Positions 55,302-64,000 of a stretch of 64,000 bases of DNA are shown in pieces. The DNA is from Acidihalobacter aeolianus (GTDB lineage Bacteria > Pseudomonadota > Gammaproteobacteria > DSM-5130 > Acidihalobacteraceae). The stretch lies in the NCBI RefSeq assembly GCF_001753165.1, contig NZ_CP017448.1, forward strand, positions 762,462 to 826,461, written 5' to 3'. Under the pieces are notes generated by a model. That model saw only the letters and a program-made list of their open reading frames with translations. It ran no database searches and was not told the DNA's origin. The position numbers were made by a program, and so were the translations under genes. Numbering within the stretch: the stretch's first letter is position 1; each line of letters starts with the position of its first letter.

Positions 55302-56753
55302 ATGCTGATCTTCGAACACGCACGCCATGGTCGGCGTGCCGCCGCCCAGGCCCCGCTGACGGAGCATTCCGCCGACGCCCTGCCCGAGCGCTTCCGCCGC
55401 CGCAGCGCCACCGGCCTGCCCGAGGTTTCCGAACTGCAGGCGGTAAGGCACTACACCCGGCTGTCGCAAAAGAACTTTTCCATCGACACGCATTTCTACC
55501 CGCTGGGTTCGTGCACGATGAAATACAACCCGCGCGGTTCCAATGCGGCGGCAATGCTGGACGGGTTCCTGGGTCTGCACCCGCATACCCCCGACGCCCA
55601 TGCGCAGGGCATGCTGGGCTGTTTGTTCGAACTGCAGGAGATGCTCAAGTCGGTGACCGGCATGCGTGGCGTCTCGCTGACGCCGATGGCGGGTGCGCAG
55701 GGCGAGTTCGCCGGTGTGGCGATGATCCGGGCCTATCACGATGCGCGCGGCGACAGCGCGCGCAGCGAAATCCTGGTGCCCGATGCGGCGCACGGCACCA
55801 ACCCGGCCACCGCAACGATGTGCGGCTATGCGGTTCGGGAGATTCCCACCAGCGACGACGGCGATGTCGACATGCAGGCCCTGCGCGAGGCGGTCGGGCC
55901 GCAGACCGCGGGCATCATGTTGACCAACCCCTCCACGCTGGGGGTGTTCGAGCGTCATATCCACGAGATTGCCGGGATCGTTCACGAGGCGGGCGGCCTG
56001 CTCTACTACGACGGCGCCAACCTCAACGCGATTCTGGGCAAGGTGCGTCCCGGCGACATGGGTTTCGACGTCATCCACATGAATCTGCACAAGACCTTCT
56101 CCACCCCGCACGGCGGCGGCGGTCCGGGAGCGGGCGCGGTCGGCGTCGGCGAACGTCTGCTGCCGTTCATGCCGGTGCCGGTGGTGGCGCGCGAAGAAGG
56201 GCGCTACCGCCTGCTGCTCGAAGCGGACATGCCGCAGAGCATCGGTCGCCTGTCCGCCTTCATGGGCAACGTCGGGGTGCTGCTGCGCGCTTACGCCTAC
56301 ATGCGCATGCTGGGGCGGGAGGGGATGCAGCGCGTCGCGGAGTTCGCGACCCTGAATGCCAACTACCTCGCCGTGCGCCTGCGCGACGCAGGGTTCACGC
56401 TCGCCTACGCGCAGCGTCGCGCCACCCACGAGTTCGTCGTTACGCTCAAGCGCGAGGCGAAGGAAACGGGGGTGACCGCGATGGACTACGCCAAGCGCCT
56501 ACTGGATTACGGTTTCCACGCGCCGACCACCTACTTCCCGCTGCTGGTGCCGGAGTGTCTGCTGATCGAGCCGACCGAAACCGAGGCCAAGGAGGATCTG
56601 GACGCCTTCGTGGAAGCGATGGCCGCCATCCGGCGCGAGTCGCAGGATGAGGCGGGCATGGTCAAGGGCGCGCCGTACCGCATGCCCAACCGACGTTTCG
56701 ACGAGGTGCGCGCCGCGCGCGAACTCGATCTACGCTGGCAAGCCGAGGGATAA
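55302..56753 (+). CDS. gcvPB: Glycine dehydrogenase (decarboxylating) subunit 2
   Basis: A 483-residue beta-type subunit that binds pyridoxal phosphate. Lys264 lies in [27 protein letters not shown] and [12 protein letters not shown] are also present. Length is typical. The ATG at 55302 ([11 protein letters not shown]) matches family starts. It follows the hairpin after tpx; whether its expression depends on read-through or on an internal promoter is not visible. Confidence 0.96.
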   Translation: MLIFEHARHGRRAAAQAPLTEHSADALPERFRRRSATGLPEVSELQAVRHYTRLSQKNFSIDTHFYPLGSCTMKYNPRGSNAAAMLDGFLGLHPHTPDAHAQGMLGCLFELQEMLKSVTGMRGVSLTPMAGAQGEFAGVAMIRAYHDARGDSARSEILVPDAAHGTNPATATMCGYAVREIPTSDDGDVDMQALREAVGPQTAGIMLTNPSTLGVFERHIHEIAGIVHEAGGLLYYDGANLNAILGKVRPGDMGFDVIHMNLHKTFSTPHGGGGPGAGAVGVGERLLPFMPVPVVAREEGRYRLLLEADMPQSIGRLSAFMGNVGVLLRAYAYMRMLGREGMQRVAEFATLNANYLAVRLRDAGFTLAYAQRRATHEFVVTLKREAKETGVTAMDYAKRLLDYGFHAPTTYFPLLVPECLLIEPTETEAKEDLDAFVEAMAAIRRESQDEAGMVKGAPYRMPNRRFDEVRAARELDLRWQAEG

Positions 56754-56788
56754 GCTTCCCCAACCCCGATTCATCGCCCTGAAATGTT

Positions 56789-56821
56789 CCCCCGTTAGCG
56801 TGTGTCCTCGCGCAACGGGGG
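56789..56821 (+). terminator. Hairpin between gcvPB and dgkA
   Basis: CCCCCGTT at 56789-56796 pairs with AACGGGGG at 56814-56821, and GCG/CGC inside can extend pairing. No T-tract follows and dgkA starts 12 nt later, so it could instead mask the dgkA start. Confidence 0.4.
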
Positions 56822-56832
56822 CATGCGGCTTC

Positions 56833-57192
56833 ATGGCGGCAAGCGGTCACACGGGATTCAAGCGTATCGTCAAGGCGGCCGGGTATTCCTGGCACGGCCT
56901 GTGCTCGACCTTTCGACACGAATCGGCGTTCCGCCAGGAGCTGGCGGTGAGTGCCGTGCTTGTGCCGCTGGCGCTCTGGCTAGGCGACGATGCCGCCTCG
57001 CGCGCGCTGATGATCGGCAGTGTGTTCCTGGTGCTGATCGTCGAGCTGCTCAACTCGGCGGTCGAGGCGGCGATCGATCGTTTCGGCGGCGAACGTCACC
57101 AGCTTTCCGCGCGGGCCAAGGACATGGGGTCGGCCGCGGTGCTGGTTTCCATCCTCAACGCCGCGGTCATCTGGCTGCTTCTGCTGATCTGA
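56833..57192 (+). CDS. dgkA: Diacylglycerol kinase
   Basis: A 119-residue inner-membrane enzyme with three membrane spans that phosphorylates diacylglycerol for lipid recycling. The signature ELLNSAVEAAIDR is present around residue 70, and FRHESAFRQE in the amphipathic N-terminal part. Length fits the family. No strong ribosome binding site is seen before the ATG; the hairpin just upstream may influence translation. Confidence 0.94.
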   Translation: MAASGHTGFKRIVKAAGYSWHGLCSTFRHESAFRQELAVSAVLVPLALWLGDDAASRALMIGSVFLVLIVELLNSAVEAAIDRFGGERHQLSARAKDMGSAAVLVSILNAAVIWLLLLI

Positions 57193-57278
57193 CGCTTCAT
57201 CGCACCGTCAAGCGGGTGAGATCGCGCTGTCATCTTGCGACTCCATAGTGCCGGCAACCGGGCGGATGGAGTGGGGCC

Positions 57279-58121
57279 ATGTCACATCTCGACTATCGCG
57301 CGATCTTCATTTCCGATATTCATCTGGGCACGCCGGACTGCCGTGCCGACTACCTTCTGGATTTTCTCCGCCACGCGCGCTGCGACACGCTGTATCTCGT
57401 CGGCGATGTCTTCGATCTCTGGGCCATGCGCCGTCAGGTGCACTGGCCGGCCAGCCACAGCGAAATCGTGCGTACCTTCTTCGAACTGGCTGCCAATGGC
57501 ACCCGGGTGGTCTACACCCCCGGCAACCATGACGAATCGCTGCGCCTTTGGGCCGGAACCACGTTCAAAGGGGTTGAGATTCGTCTCGATGCCGTGCACG
57601 TGACGCTCGACGGGCGTCGGCTCAGGGTCAGTCATGGCGACGAGTTCGACGCCGCCGTGCGTTGCGGCCGCGTGGCTCAGGCGGTGGGCGACGCAGCCTA
57701 CAATTTCCTGCTTTGGCTGAACCGGCTGAGCGCCCACCTGCGCGGGCGTTGGGGGCTGCCCTACTGGTCGCTGTCGGCCTGGATCAAGGGCCGGGTAGGC
57801 GGGGCCCGTCGTTACGTACAGCGTTTCATGAGTGCGGCCGCGCACGAGGCCGGACGGGGTGAGTTCGACGGCTATGTCTGCGGGCACATTCACGTCGCCG
57901 GCATCGAGCACGTGGACGGTGTGCTGTATTGCAACGACGGCGACTGGGTGGAGCATTGCACGGCTCTGGTCGAGAGCCGCGACGGGCGGCTGCAGCTCAT
58001 TCACTGGGCCGACCACAAGCGGGTCGAGCGCGAACATGCGGGCAACGAAGTCGTGGATGCCGGGAGTCCGTTGCCGGTGCCCGAGCTGGCGCCTCAGTGG
58101 GCCAGACAGCTGTCCAGGTGA
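57279..58121 (+). CDS. UDP-2,3-diacylglucosamine pyrophosphatase-like metallophosphoesterase
   Basis: A 280-residue calcineurin-like phosphoesterase. The metal-binding motifs are FISDIHLGT, GDVFDLW, PGNHDE, SHGDEFD and GHIHVAG, with the LpxH-type helical insertion (ARRYVQRFM) between. It is longer than E. coli LpxH and resembles the second LpxH-like group, expected to cleave UDP-2,3-diacylglucosamine in lipid A synthesis; activity is inferred. The last 28 bp overlap the convergent znuA. Confidence 0.85.
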   Translation: MSHLDYRAIFISDIHLGTPDCRADYLLDFLRHARCDTLYLVGDVFDLWAMRRQVHWPASHSEIVRTFFELAANGTRVVYTPGNHDESLRLWAGTTFKGVEIRLDAVHVTLDGRRLRVSHGDEFDAAVRCGRVAQAVGDAAYNFLLWLNRLSAHLRGRWGLPYWSLSAWIKGRVGGARRYVQRFMSAAAHEAGRGEFDGYVCGHIHVAGIEHVDGVLYCNDGDWVEHCTALVESRDGRLQLIHWADHKRVEREHAGNEVVDAGSPLPVPELAPQWARQLSR

Positions 58122-59047
58122 TCGGCCAGGTTGTGCATCAGTGTGAAATAAAGTTTCTCGCCGGGTTTTAGATCAGCACCCAGCGGGTCGAGCACCCCGA
58201 CCCGCACCTCGGTGCCCGCCGTGACCGTACGGATAAGCGGCGAGGCGAATTCAGGCTCCCGGAACAGGCAGCGCACCCCATATTGGCGCATCGCGGCGCG
58301 TGCCGCTACGACCCTGCGCGCGCCTGGTGGCAACGAGGGCTCCAGGGTCAGCGCGCCGATCGCGTGCAATCCGTAGCGCGCGTCGAAATAGGCGTAGGCA
58401 TCGTGGAACACCATGAAGGGGACGTTTCTCACCGGCGCTAGCTGCTGTGCGAGATTACGATCCAGGCGTTCAAGCCGGAGCACGAGGGCCTGCGCATTCG
58501 CAGCATAGCGTGCGGCGTTCCCGGGTTCGGCCGCGCTCAGCACGCGCGCGATCTCGCGCACCATCGCGATGGCGTTTTGCGGGTCCAGCCAGACGTGGGG
58601 ATTGACGTCGGCCATGTGCTCGGTCAAGGAGACGCCTTCCTGTGATTCCTCGGGTGCAACACCGAATCCGGCACGCACGGGCAGCAGACGTACCCCGGGC
58701 GCGGTGGACAGGGCCACGACGCGTGTCCCCCGCGGCAATTGTTTGAGTGGTCCCTGAAGGAAGGTTTCCAGCATCGGGCCGACCCAGAACACCACGCTTG
58801 CCGCATGCAGGGCCGCGATGTCCGACGGGCGCAGGCTGTAGGTATGCGGCGACGAGGCGCCAGGAACCAACAGATAGGGCTGTTCTCCGGTATCTGCCAT
58901 CACGCCAGCGACCAGCGATGCTATGGGCTTGATGCTGGCGACCACGCGTGGCGCGGCCTGACTCGGGACGGCAAATGCAACTGTGCACGCAAGCAACAGA
59001 TACAGGCAGGCAAGCCGGCGATACCGTGAGAAAGAAGGCATGGGCAT
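58094..59047 (-). CDS. znuA: Zinc ABC transporter periplasmic binding protein
   Basis: A 317-residue secreted protein with a signal peptide (about 1-31, ending PSQA-AP). Zinc ligand candidates are His68 (SSPHTYS), His151 (NPHVWLDP), His215 (FHDAY) and an Asp in VLDPLG. The His/Asp-rich loop usual before the second ligand is much reduced (EHMADVNPH). It feeds zinc to ZnuC-ZnuB. It is transcribed away from zur across a 66-bp gap that holds a Zur box. Confidence 0.94.
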   Translation of the reverse strand: MPMPSFSRYRRLACLYLLLACTVAFAVPSQAAPRVVASIKPIASLVAGVMADTGEQPYLLVPGASSPHTYSLRPSDIAALHAASVVFWVGPMLETFLQGPLKQLPRGTRVVALSTAPGVRLLPVRAGFGVAPEESQEGVSLTEHMADVNPHVWLDPQNAIAMVREIARVLSAAEPGNAARYAANAQALVLRLERLDRNLAQQLAPVRNVPFMVFHDAYAYFDARYGLHAIGALTLEPSLPPGARRVVAARAAMRQYGVRCLFREPEFASPLIRTVTAGTEVRVGVLDPLGADLKPGEKLYFTLMHNLADHLDSCLAH

Positions 59048-59074
59048 GATTTATCTGGTTAGCGGAAAAGAGAA

Positions 59075-59087
59075 GTTATAATATAAC
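59075..59087. promoter_or_regulatory. Zur box GTTATAATATAAC
   Basis: A perfect 13-bp palindrome in the gap between znuA and zur. It matches the core of the known gammaproteobacterial Zur operator (TGTTATAATATAACA). It should repress both directions when zinc is plentiful. Confidence 0.88.
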
Positions 59088-59113
59088 AAAATCTCGTTGC
59101 GGCATCGCAAACC

Positions 59114-59568
59114 ATGCAGACATCAGGCTCCAGTAAGGACACTCGCAAGCATCGGCTCGAGCAGGCCGAAATGCTGTGCCGCGATCGTGGCGTTCGTTTC
59201 ACGCCGCTCCGGCGTCGTGTGTTCGAGCAACTCATTGCCTACGGCGCACCGGTCGGCGCCTACGAACTGCTGGCGGACCTGCGCGCGGACGGATTCGCGG
59301 ATGCGCCGCCGACGGTCTATCGGGCGCTGGATTTTCTCCGTGCCCAGGGGCTGGCGCACCGCGTGCGCAGCACTAATGCCTTCGTTGCCTGCGATCATCC
59401 GGGCGACGCGCATGGCGGTCTGCTGCTGATCTGCCGCGACTGCGGCAGCAGCGTCGAAGTGGATTCGTCCACGCTCGGTGATGCCGTCCGGCAGCAGGCG
59501 GCGTTGCACGAATTCGAGCCCGCGACTCAACTGATCGAAGTCAGCGGGCGTTGCCGCAGGTGCCGCGA

Positions 59569-59572
<4 letters not shown>
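59114..59572 (+). CDS. zur: Zinc uptake regulator Zur (Fur family)
   Basis: A 152-residue Fur-type repressor: winged helix with [12 protein letters not shown] and [20 protein letters not shown], then a dimerisation domain with structural zinc cysteines (CRDC and CRRC). The absence of the Fur-type HHDH stretch (here [11 protein letters not shown]) and the neighbours znuA/znuC/znuB identify it as Zur. Its stop overlaps the znuC start (ATGA). Confidence 0.95.
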
Positions 59573-60331
<759 letters not shown>

Positions 60332-60339
<8 letters not shown>

Positions 60340-61144
60340 CTTCATCTGGCAGGCCTTGCTCGGCGGGCTGGGCGTGGCTCTCGTTGCGGGGCCGCTGGGT
60401 TGCTTTGTCGTGTGGCGACGGCTCGCCTATTTCGGCGATACGCTGTCCCACTCCGCATTGCTCGGCGTCGCTCTGGGGTTTCTGCTGGGCGTCGATCTGC
60501 GCATCGGGATTCTCGCGGTTTGCCTGACCGCCGGACTGTTGCTCGTGGGGCTGCAGCGTCAGCGGCACCTGGCCAGCGATACGCTGCTCGGCATTATTGC
60601 GCATACCGCCTTGTCGCTCGGCATGGTGACGATCGCCTTTCTGCCGAATCTGCGCATCGATCTCATGGGTTACCTGTTCGGAGACATCCTGGCGATCGGG
60701 CATGCGGATCTGCTGACCATCGCGCTGGGCGACATGTTGGTGCTGATGGTGCTGGCCGTGTCGTGGCGTGGTCTGCTCGCGGCCACCGTGCACGAGGATC
60801 TGGCTCGTGTCGAAGGCGTCCCGGCAAACAGGTTGAATCTCGTCTTCGTCATGTTGTTGGCATTGGTGGTCGCCGTCGCGATGAAGGTCGTGGGCATGCT
60901 GCTGATTACCGCTCTGCTGATCATCCCTGCGGCCACCGCACGCCGCTTCGCTCGCTCGCCGGAGACGATGGCGGCGATGGCGGCAGCGTTCGGCGGTCTA
61001 GCCGTCGTGGGCGGGTTGTTCGGATCGCTGCGCTGGAATACACCGGCCGGCCCGTCGATCGTCGTTGCCGCAGCGGCCTTGTTCGTCATCGTCTTTCTAC
61101 TGCCGAGGCGCCGGGTCGGTGAGGCGGCTGTTGCCGCACGATGA
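60332..61144 (+). CDS. znuB: Zinc ABC transporter permease
   Basis: A 270-residue inner-membrane permease of the ABC-3 family, with about eight hydrophobic segments. Characteristic stretches are [26 protein letters not shown] near the N-terminus and [21 protein letters not shown] near the C-terminus. GAGGGAGG precedes ATG 60332, which lies within the 3' end of znuC (8-bp overlap). Confidence 0.95.
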
Positions 61145-61150
61145 TGCGAG

Positions 61151-61194
61151 TGAGAATAATAACGGTTCTCATTTGAGAATAATCGCGATATACT
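61151..61194 (+). promoter_or_regulatory. Fur-like operator and promoter of the feo genes
   Basis: TGAGAA-N9-TTCTCA at 61151-61171, plus a further TGAGAATAAT half at 61174-61183, resemble Fur half-sites. TTCTCA at 61166-61171 can also act as a -35 to TATACT at 61189-61194 with 17-bp spacing. Bound Fur would cover the promoter. Confidence 0.6.
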
Positions 61195-61229
61195 GCACCT
61201 CAGATACGGCGACGTCCCTGGAGTGAATC

Positions 61230-61508
61230 ATGTCGGCAGGCGCGGCTCGGGAAACACGGGATTCAAGCGGGAGTTCGGAAGGCGAGTTCCCCCTGATGCT
61301 GGCTGTGGTGGGAGAACGCGTACGCGTGGTCGCGTGCAACGGTGGAGAGGCGATGGTCAAGCGACTCGCTGCCATGGGGCTCGGACTGGGAAGCGAATTG
61401 CAACTCGTACAACGCGAAGGGGCGGCGGGTGCCGTCGTCATGCAGGGGGCAAGCCGCATGGCCATCGGTCTCGGACTGCTGCACCGGATTCGGGTTGAAA
61501 AGGTTTGA
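61230..61508 (+). CDS. feoA: FeoA-domain protein (first copy)
   Basis: A 92-residue protein. After a polar N-terminal extension of about 22 residues comes an SH3-like FeoA domain with VKRLAAMGLGLGSEL as its hallmark and a closing GLGLLHRIRV. FeoA is a small cytosolic partner of the FeoB iron transporter. A second FeoA gene follows after 15 bp. Confidence 0.9.
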   Translation: MSAGAARETRDSSGSSEGEFPLMLAVVGERVRVVACNGGEAMVKRLAAMGLGLGSELQLVQREGAAGAVVMQGASRMAIGLGLLHRIRVEKV

Positions 61509-61523
61509 TGGGGGGGGTGGGCG

Positions 61524-61751
61524 ATGGTCCTAGCGGACCTTAAAGTCGGGGAGTCAGGCCGGGTGCGGGGTTTCGCACCAACCGAGGCAGCTTACCGTCG
61601 CAAGCTGATGGCGATGGGGTTGACCTTGGGGGCGGAATTTACCGTTACCCGCCTGGCTCCGCTCGGCGATCCAGTGGAAATTCGGGTACGTGGCTCAGCC
61701 CTGACGCTACGCAGGGACGAGGCATCGGCGCTGCGCGTCGAACGTACCTGA
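61524..61751 (+). CDS. feoA: FeoA-domain protein (second copy)
   Basis: A 75-residue typical FeoA: LADLKVGESGRVRGF, YRRKLMAMGLTLGAEFTV, PVEIRVRGSALTLRRDEA. It lacks the N-terminal extension of its neighbour and matches the common FeoA length better. It is followed by a Fur box and then feoB. Confidence 0.93.
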   Translation: MVLADLKVGESGRVRGFAPTEAAYRRKLMAMGLTLGAEFTVTRLAPLGDPVEIRVRGSALTLRRDEASALRVERT

Positions 61752-61772
61752 ATTTTTTTGACCGTAAATAGT

Positions 61773-61785
61773 AATGATTATCATT
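61773..61785. promoter_or_regulatory. Fur box AATGATTATCATT upstream of feoB
   Basis: Palindrome around one central base, matching the Fur consensus core and extended by T-A flanks. Lying between feoA and feoB, only 16 bp before the feoB start, it suggests separate iron control of feoB or Fur binding that blocks elongation. Confidence 0.7.
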
Positions 61786-61800
61786 TATTAAGGTGGTGTC

Positions 61801-64000
61801 GTGAAGGGCGGAATCATCGGGCTGATCGGAAACCCCAATTGCGGTAAGACGACCTTGTTCAACGCCTTGACCGGTTCGCGTCAGAAGGTCGGTAACTGGC
61901 CAGGGGTGACCGTAGAGCGCAAGGAAGGCGCCTATGAGTATGAGGGGCAGACGCTGCAGGTGGTGGATCTGCCCGGTACGTACTCCCTGGACGCCGCATC
62001 GAGTGCGTCGCTCGACGAAGCCATCGCCCGTGACTATGCGCTTTCGGGCGAAGCCGATCTGATCGTCAACATCGTCGATGCGTCGAATCTCGAGCGTAAC
62101 CTGTATCTCACCACCCAGCTGCTGGAAATGCGCGTGCCTGTCGTTCTCGCGCTCAACATGTGGGATGCGGCACGCGAGTTGGGCGTGAAGATCGATGTGC
62201 AGGGTTTGGCCGAAGGTCTGGGTTGTCCCGTGGTCAAGATGGTGGCCGCCCGTGGCGAGGGGATAGACGACCTCAAGGCCGCGATTCTCGCCCAGTTGGA
62301 TGCGGAGAAACATCGGGGTGCGGAGATCGAGTACGCACCTCTGGTCGAGAACGCGCTAAGCGACATCGAACCACTTCTGCAACCCGCAGCCGATGATCAT
62401 CGGGTGGAGGCGCGCTGGTTGGGCGTCAAGCTGCTGGAAGGCGATGTCTTGGCTCGTTCATGGGTGCCGACGATTGCCCTCGATGCGATGGAAGAGCACC
62501 AAAGGCGCATCGAGGAGCATCTTGGGGAACCTGCGGACGTATTCATTGCAGACGCTCGTTATACCTTCGTGCATACGCTGTTGGCGTCGGTCATGCGACG
62601 CGAAGGCGTGGCACGCCGCAGCACCTCCGACAGGGTCGACCGTGTGGTACTCAATCGTTATCTTGGGATTCCGGTATTTCTGCTGGTGATGTACCTCCTG
62701 TTCGTCATCAGCTTCAACGGGGGGAATATCTTTCTGGACTTCTTCGACGGCGCTTCGCATGCGATCTTTGTGGATGGTGTGGCGCGAACTCTGGAATCGC
62801 TGCACAGCCCAGGTTGGCTGGTCAGCCTGCTTGCCTACTCCTTAGGCGGTTCGATACAGCTCGTATCCACCTTCATCGCGCCGATCGGGATGACCTTCCT
62901 GTTTCTCTCGATCCTCGAGGATTCGGGCTATATGGCCCGCGCAGCCTTCGTGATGGACCGTTTCATGCGCCGCATCGGGCTGCCGGGCAAGGCCTTCGTA
63001 CCCATGATCGTGGGTTTCGGATGCAACGTGCCCGCGGTGATGGCGACACGCACCCTCGAGGAGCCACGCGAGCGTCTGGTTGCTGCCTTGATGCAGCCTT
63101 TCATGTCGTGCAGCGCGCGTCTGACGGTGTACATGGCCTTCGTCGCGGTGTTCTTCCGGGAGCATGGAGGACAGCTGGTGTTCGCGCTTTATATCCTCGG
63201 CATCGCCGTAGCCATCTTCACCGCATTCATCCTCAAGCGCACGGCCTTGCGCGGAGAGGCCAGCCCCTTCGTGATGGAGCTGCCGGCATATCGTTTGCCG
63301 ACGCTGCGCGGCATGTTGCGCAACACCTGGGACAGGTTGTCGGTATTTCTGTTGCGCGTCGGCAAGGTGATCATCATTGCATCGATGATCGTGACGGCGC
63401 TGGCCAGCATCAGCCCGCACGGCCGCGGCCTGGGCGATCATGAGGTCGGTGAATCGGTCCTTGCCGAGATCGGTCGAGGTGTGACACCGGTGTTCGCGCC
63501 CATGGGCATCAGCGAAGAAAACTGGCCGGCGACGGTCGGCTTGCTCTCGGGCGTGGTGGTCAAGGAGATCGTCATGGGTACGCTCAATGGAGTGTACGGA
63601 AAATACGATGCGGCCAACGCGGCATCTGCTGCGGGTGGGCGCCCGTATCTGTCGACCGAACTTGGCCATGCCGTGGCCACCATTCCCGCCAATGCGATGG
63701 CCTTTGCGCGCGGCTTCCTCGATCCGCTGGGTTTCGGAGGCCTACAGCGCGCTTCTGGCAGTATTGAGGCATCGGCTCAGGCTCAGGGGCTCCAGGTGAA
63801 TACGCTGACGCGCATGGGTGCGCTGTTCAGCGTGCCGGCCGCAGTGGCCTATCTAATCTTCATCCTGCTCTACATGCCATGCGTCAACACCGTGGCTGCG
63901 ATTCGCCGCGAAACCGGCAGTCGGGGATGGACCGCGTTCGCCGTGCTGTGGGGGGTGTTCTGGGCCTATGGTCTTGCGGTCGGCTATTACCAGCTGGCGA
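61801..64000 (+). CDS. feoB: Ferrous iron transporter B, C-terminus beyond window
   Basis: 733 codons are visible. The N-terminal G domain has GNPNCGKTTLFN (about 10-21), WPGVTVER, DLPGTYSL, NMWD and the helical insertion. The membrane domain shows MYLLFVISF, EDSGYMARAAFVMDR, VGFGCNVPAVMATRTL (gate with the conserved Cys) and KEIVMGTLNGVYG. The GTG at 61801 opens MKGGIIGLIG, and AAGGTGG lies before it. It imports Fe(II) across the inner membrane. The frame runs off the window end in the last membrane part. Confidence 0.96.
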   Translation, partial: MKGGIIGLIGNPNCGKTTLFNALTGSRQKVGNWPGVTVERKEGAYEYEGQTLQVVDLPGTYSLDAASSASLDEAIARDYALSGEADLIVNIVDASNLERNLYLTTQLLEMRVPVVLALNMWDAARELGVKIDVQGLAEGLGCPVVKMVAARGEGIDDLKAAILAQLDAEKHRGAEIEYAPLVENALSDIEPLLQPAADDHRVEARWLGVKLLEGDVLARSWVPTIALDAMEEHQRRIEEHLGEPADVFIADARYTFVHTLLASVMRREGVARRSTSDRVDRVVLNRYLGIPVFLLVMYLLFVISFNGGNIFLDFFDGASHAIFVDGVARTLESLHSPGWLVSLLAYSLGGSIQLVSTFIAPIGMTFLFLSILEDSGYMARAAFVMDRFMRRIGLPGKAFVPMIVGFGCNVPAVMATRTLEEPRERLVAALMQPFMSCSARLTVYMAFVAVFFREHGGQLVFALYILGIAVAIFTAFILKRTALRGEASPFVMELPAYRLPTLRGMLRNTWDRLSVFLLRVGKVIIIASMIVTALASISPHGRGLGDHEVGESVLAEIGRGVTPVFAPMGISEENWPATVGLLSGVVVKEIVMGTLNGVYGKYDAANAASAAGGRPYLSTELGHAVATIPANAMAFARGFLDPLGFGGLQRASGSIEASAQAQGLQVNTLTRMGALFSVPAAVAYLIFILLYMPCVNTVAAIRRETGSRGWTAFAVLWGVFWAYGLAVGYYQLA

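Overview
The window is GC-rich, densely packed chromosomal DNA of a gammaproteobacterium. Two-subunit GcvPA/GcvPB, a tandem glycine riboswitch, Zur/ZnuABC, FeoA-FeoB, many GGDEF proteins and an Anbu-type proteasome island would fit a Chromatiales/Ectothiorhodospiraceae-like lineage. That placement is inference, because no rRNA or other taxonomic marker is present. No tRNA, rRNA, CRISPR array or integrase gene was seen.

Layout. 1-4006: the 5' part of a class III alcohol dehydrogenase, an ATP-grasp protein, and two overlapping membrane diguanylate cyclases whose catalytic domains share a 427-bp identical stretch. 4140-16531: one large gene for a LOV/PAS-GGDEF-EAL protein, split after its eighth codon by a two-level nested insertion. 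An IS5-family element (CTAG duplication) sits in the gene. Inside that IS lies an 8,193-bp ISL3-type transposon with matching 15-bp terminal inverted repeats and an 8-bp target duplication. The transposon carries a complete type I restriction-modification operon (hsdM-hsdS-hsdR) followed 4 nt later by its transposase gene. Removing both insertions and one copy of each duplication restores both interrupted reading frames exactly. This is the most notable structure in the window.

16565-29824: transporters (MFS, LysE), an aldehyde dehydrogenase, a membrane-anchored glutamate-synthase-like FMN protein, a Cache-PAS-GGDEF-EAL protein, an electrophile-stress group (ArsR regulator, old yellow enzyme, pirin) with a likely ArsR operator, a small membrane protein, a 2OG-Fe(II) oxygenase and a BaiN-type flavoprotein. 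29940-37487: nucleic-acid remodelling genes (DeaD, CspA-type protein, DedA, RecQ, cytochrome b561-like, RhlE).

37563-45829: a predicted peptide-tagging and proteolysis island (zinc metallopeptidase, Anbu, circularly permuted ATP-grasp, alpha-E protein, transglutaminase-DUF2126 fusion) plus an acidic orphan. 46172-51507: signalling (PAS-GGDEF, Ser/Thr kinase-HDOD-GAF) and an S41 peptidase. 51521-56753: riboswitch-led glycine cleavage genes gcvT-gcvH-gcvPA-tpx-gcvPB, with a thiol peroxidase inserted. 56833-64000: dgkA, a UDP-diacylglucosamine pyrophosphatase-like protein, the Zur-controlled znuA/zur-znuC-znuB zinc uptake locus, and a Fur-box-flanked feoA-feoA-feoB iron uptake locus cut by the window end.

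Five GGDEF proteins, all with an RxxD inhibitory site, make c-di-GMP signalling a dominant theme.
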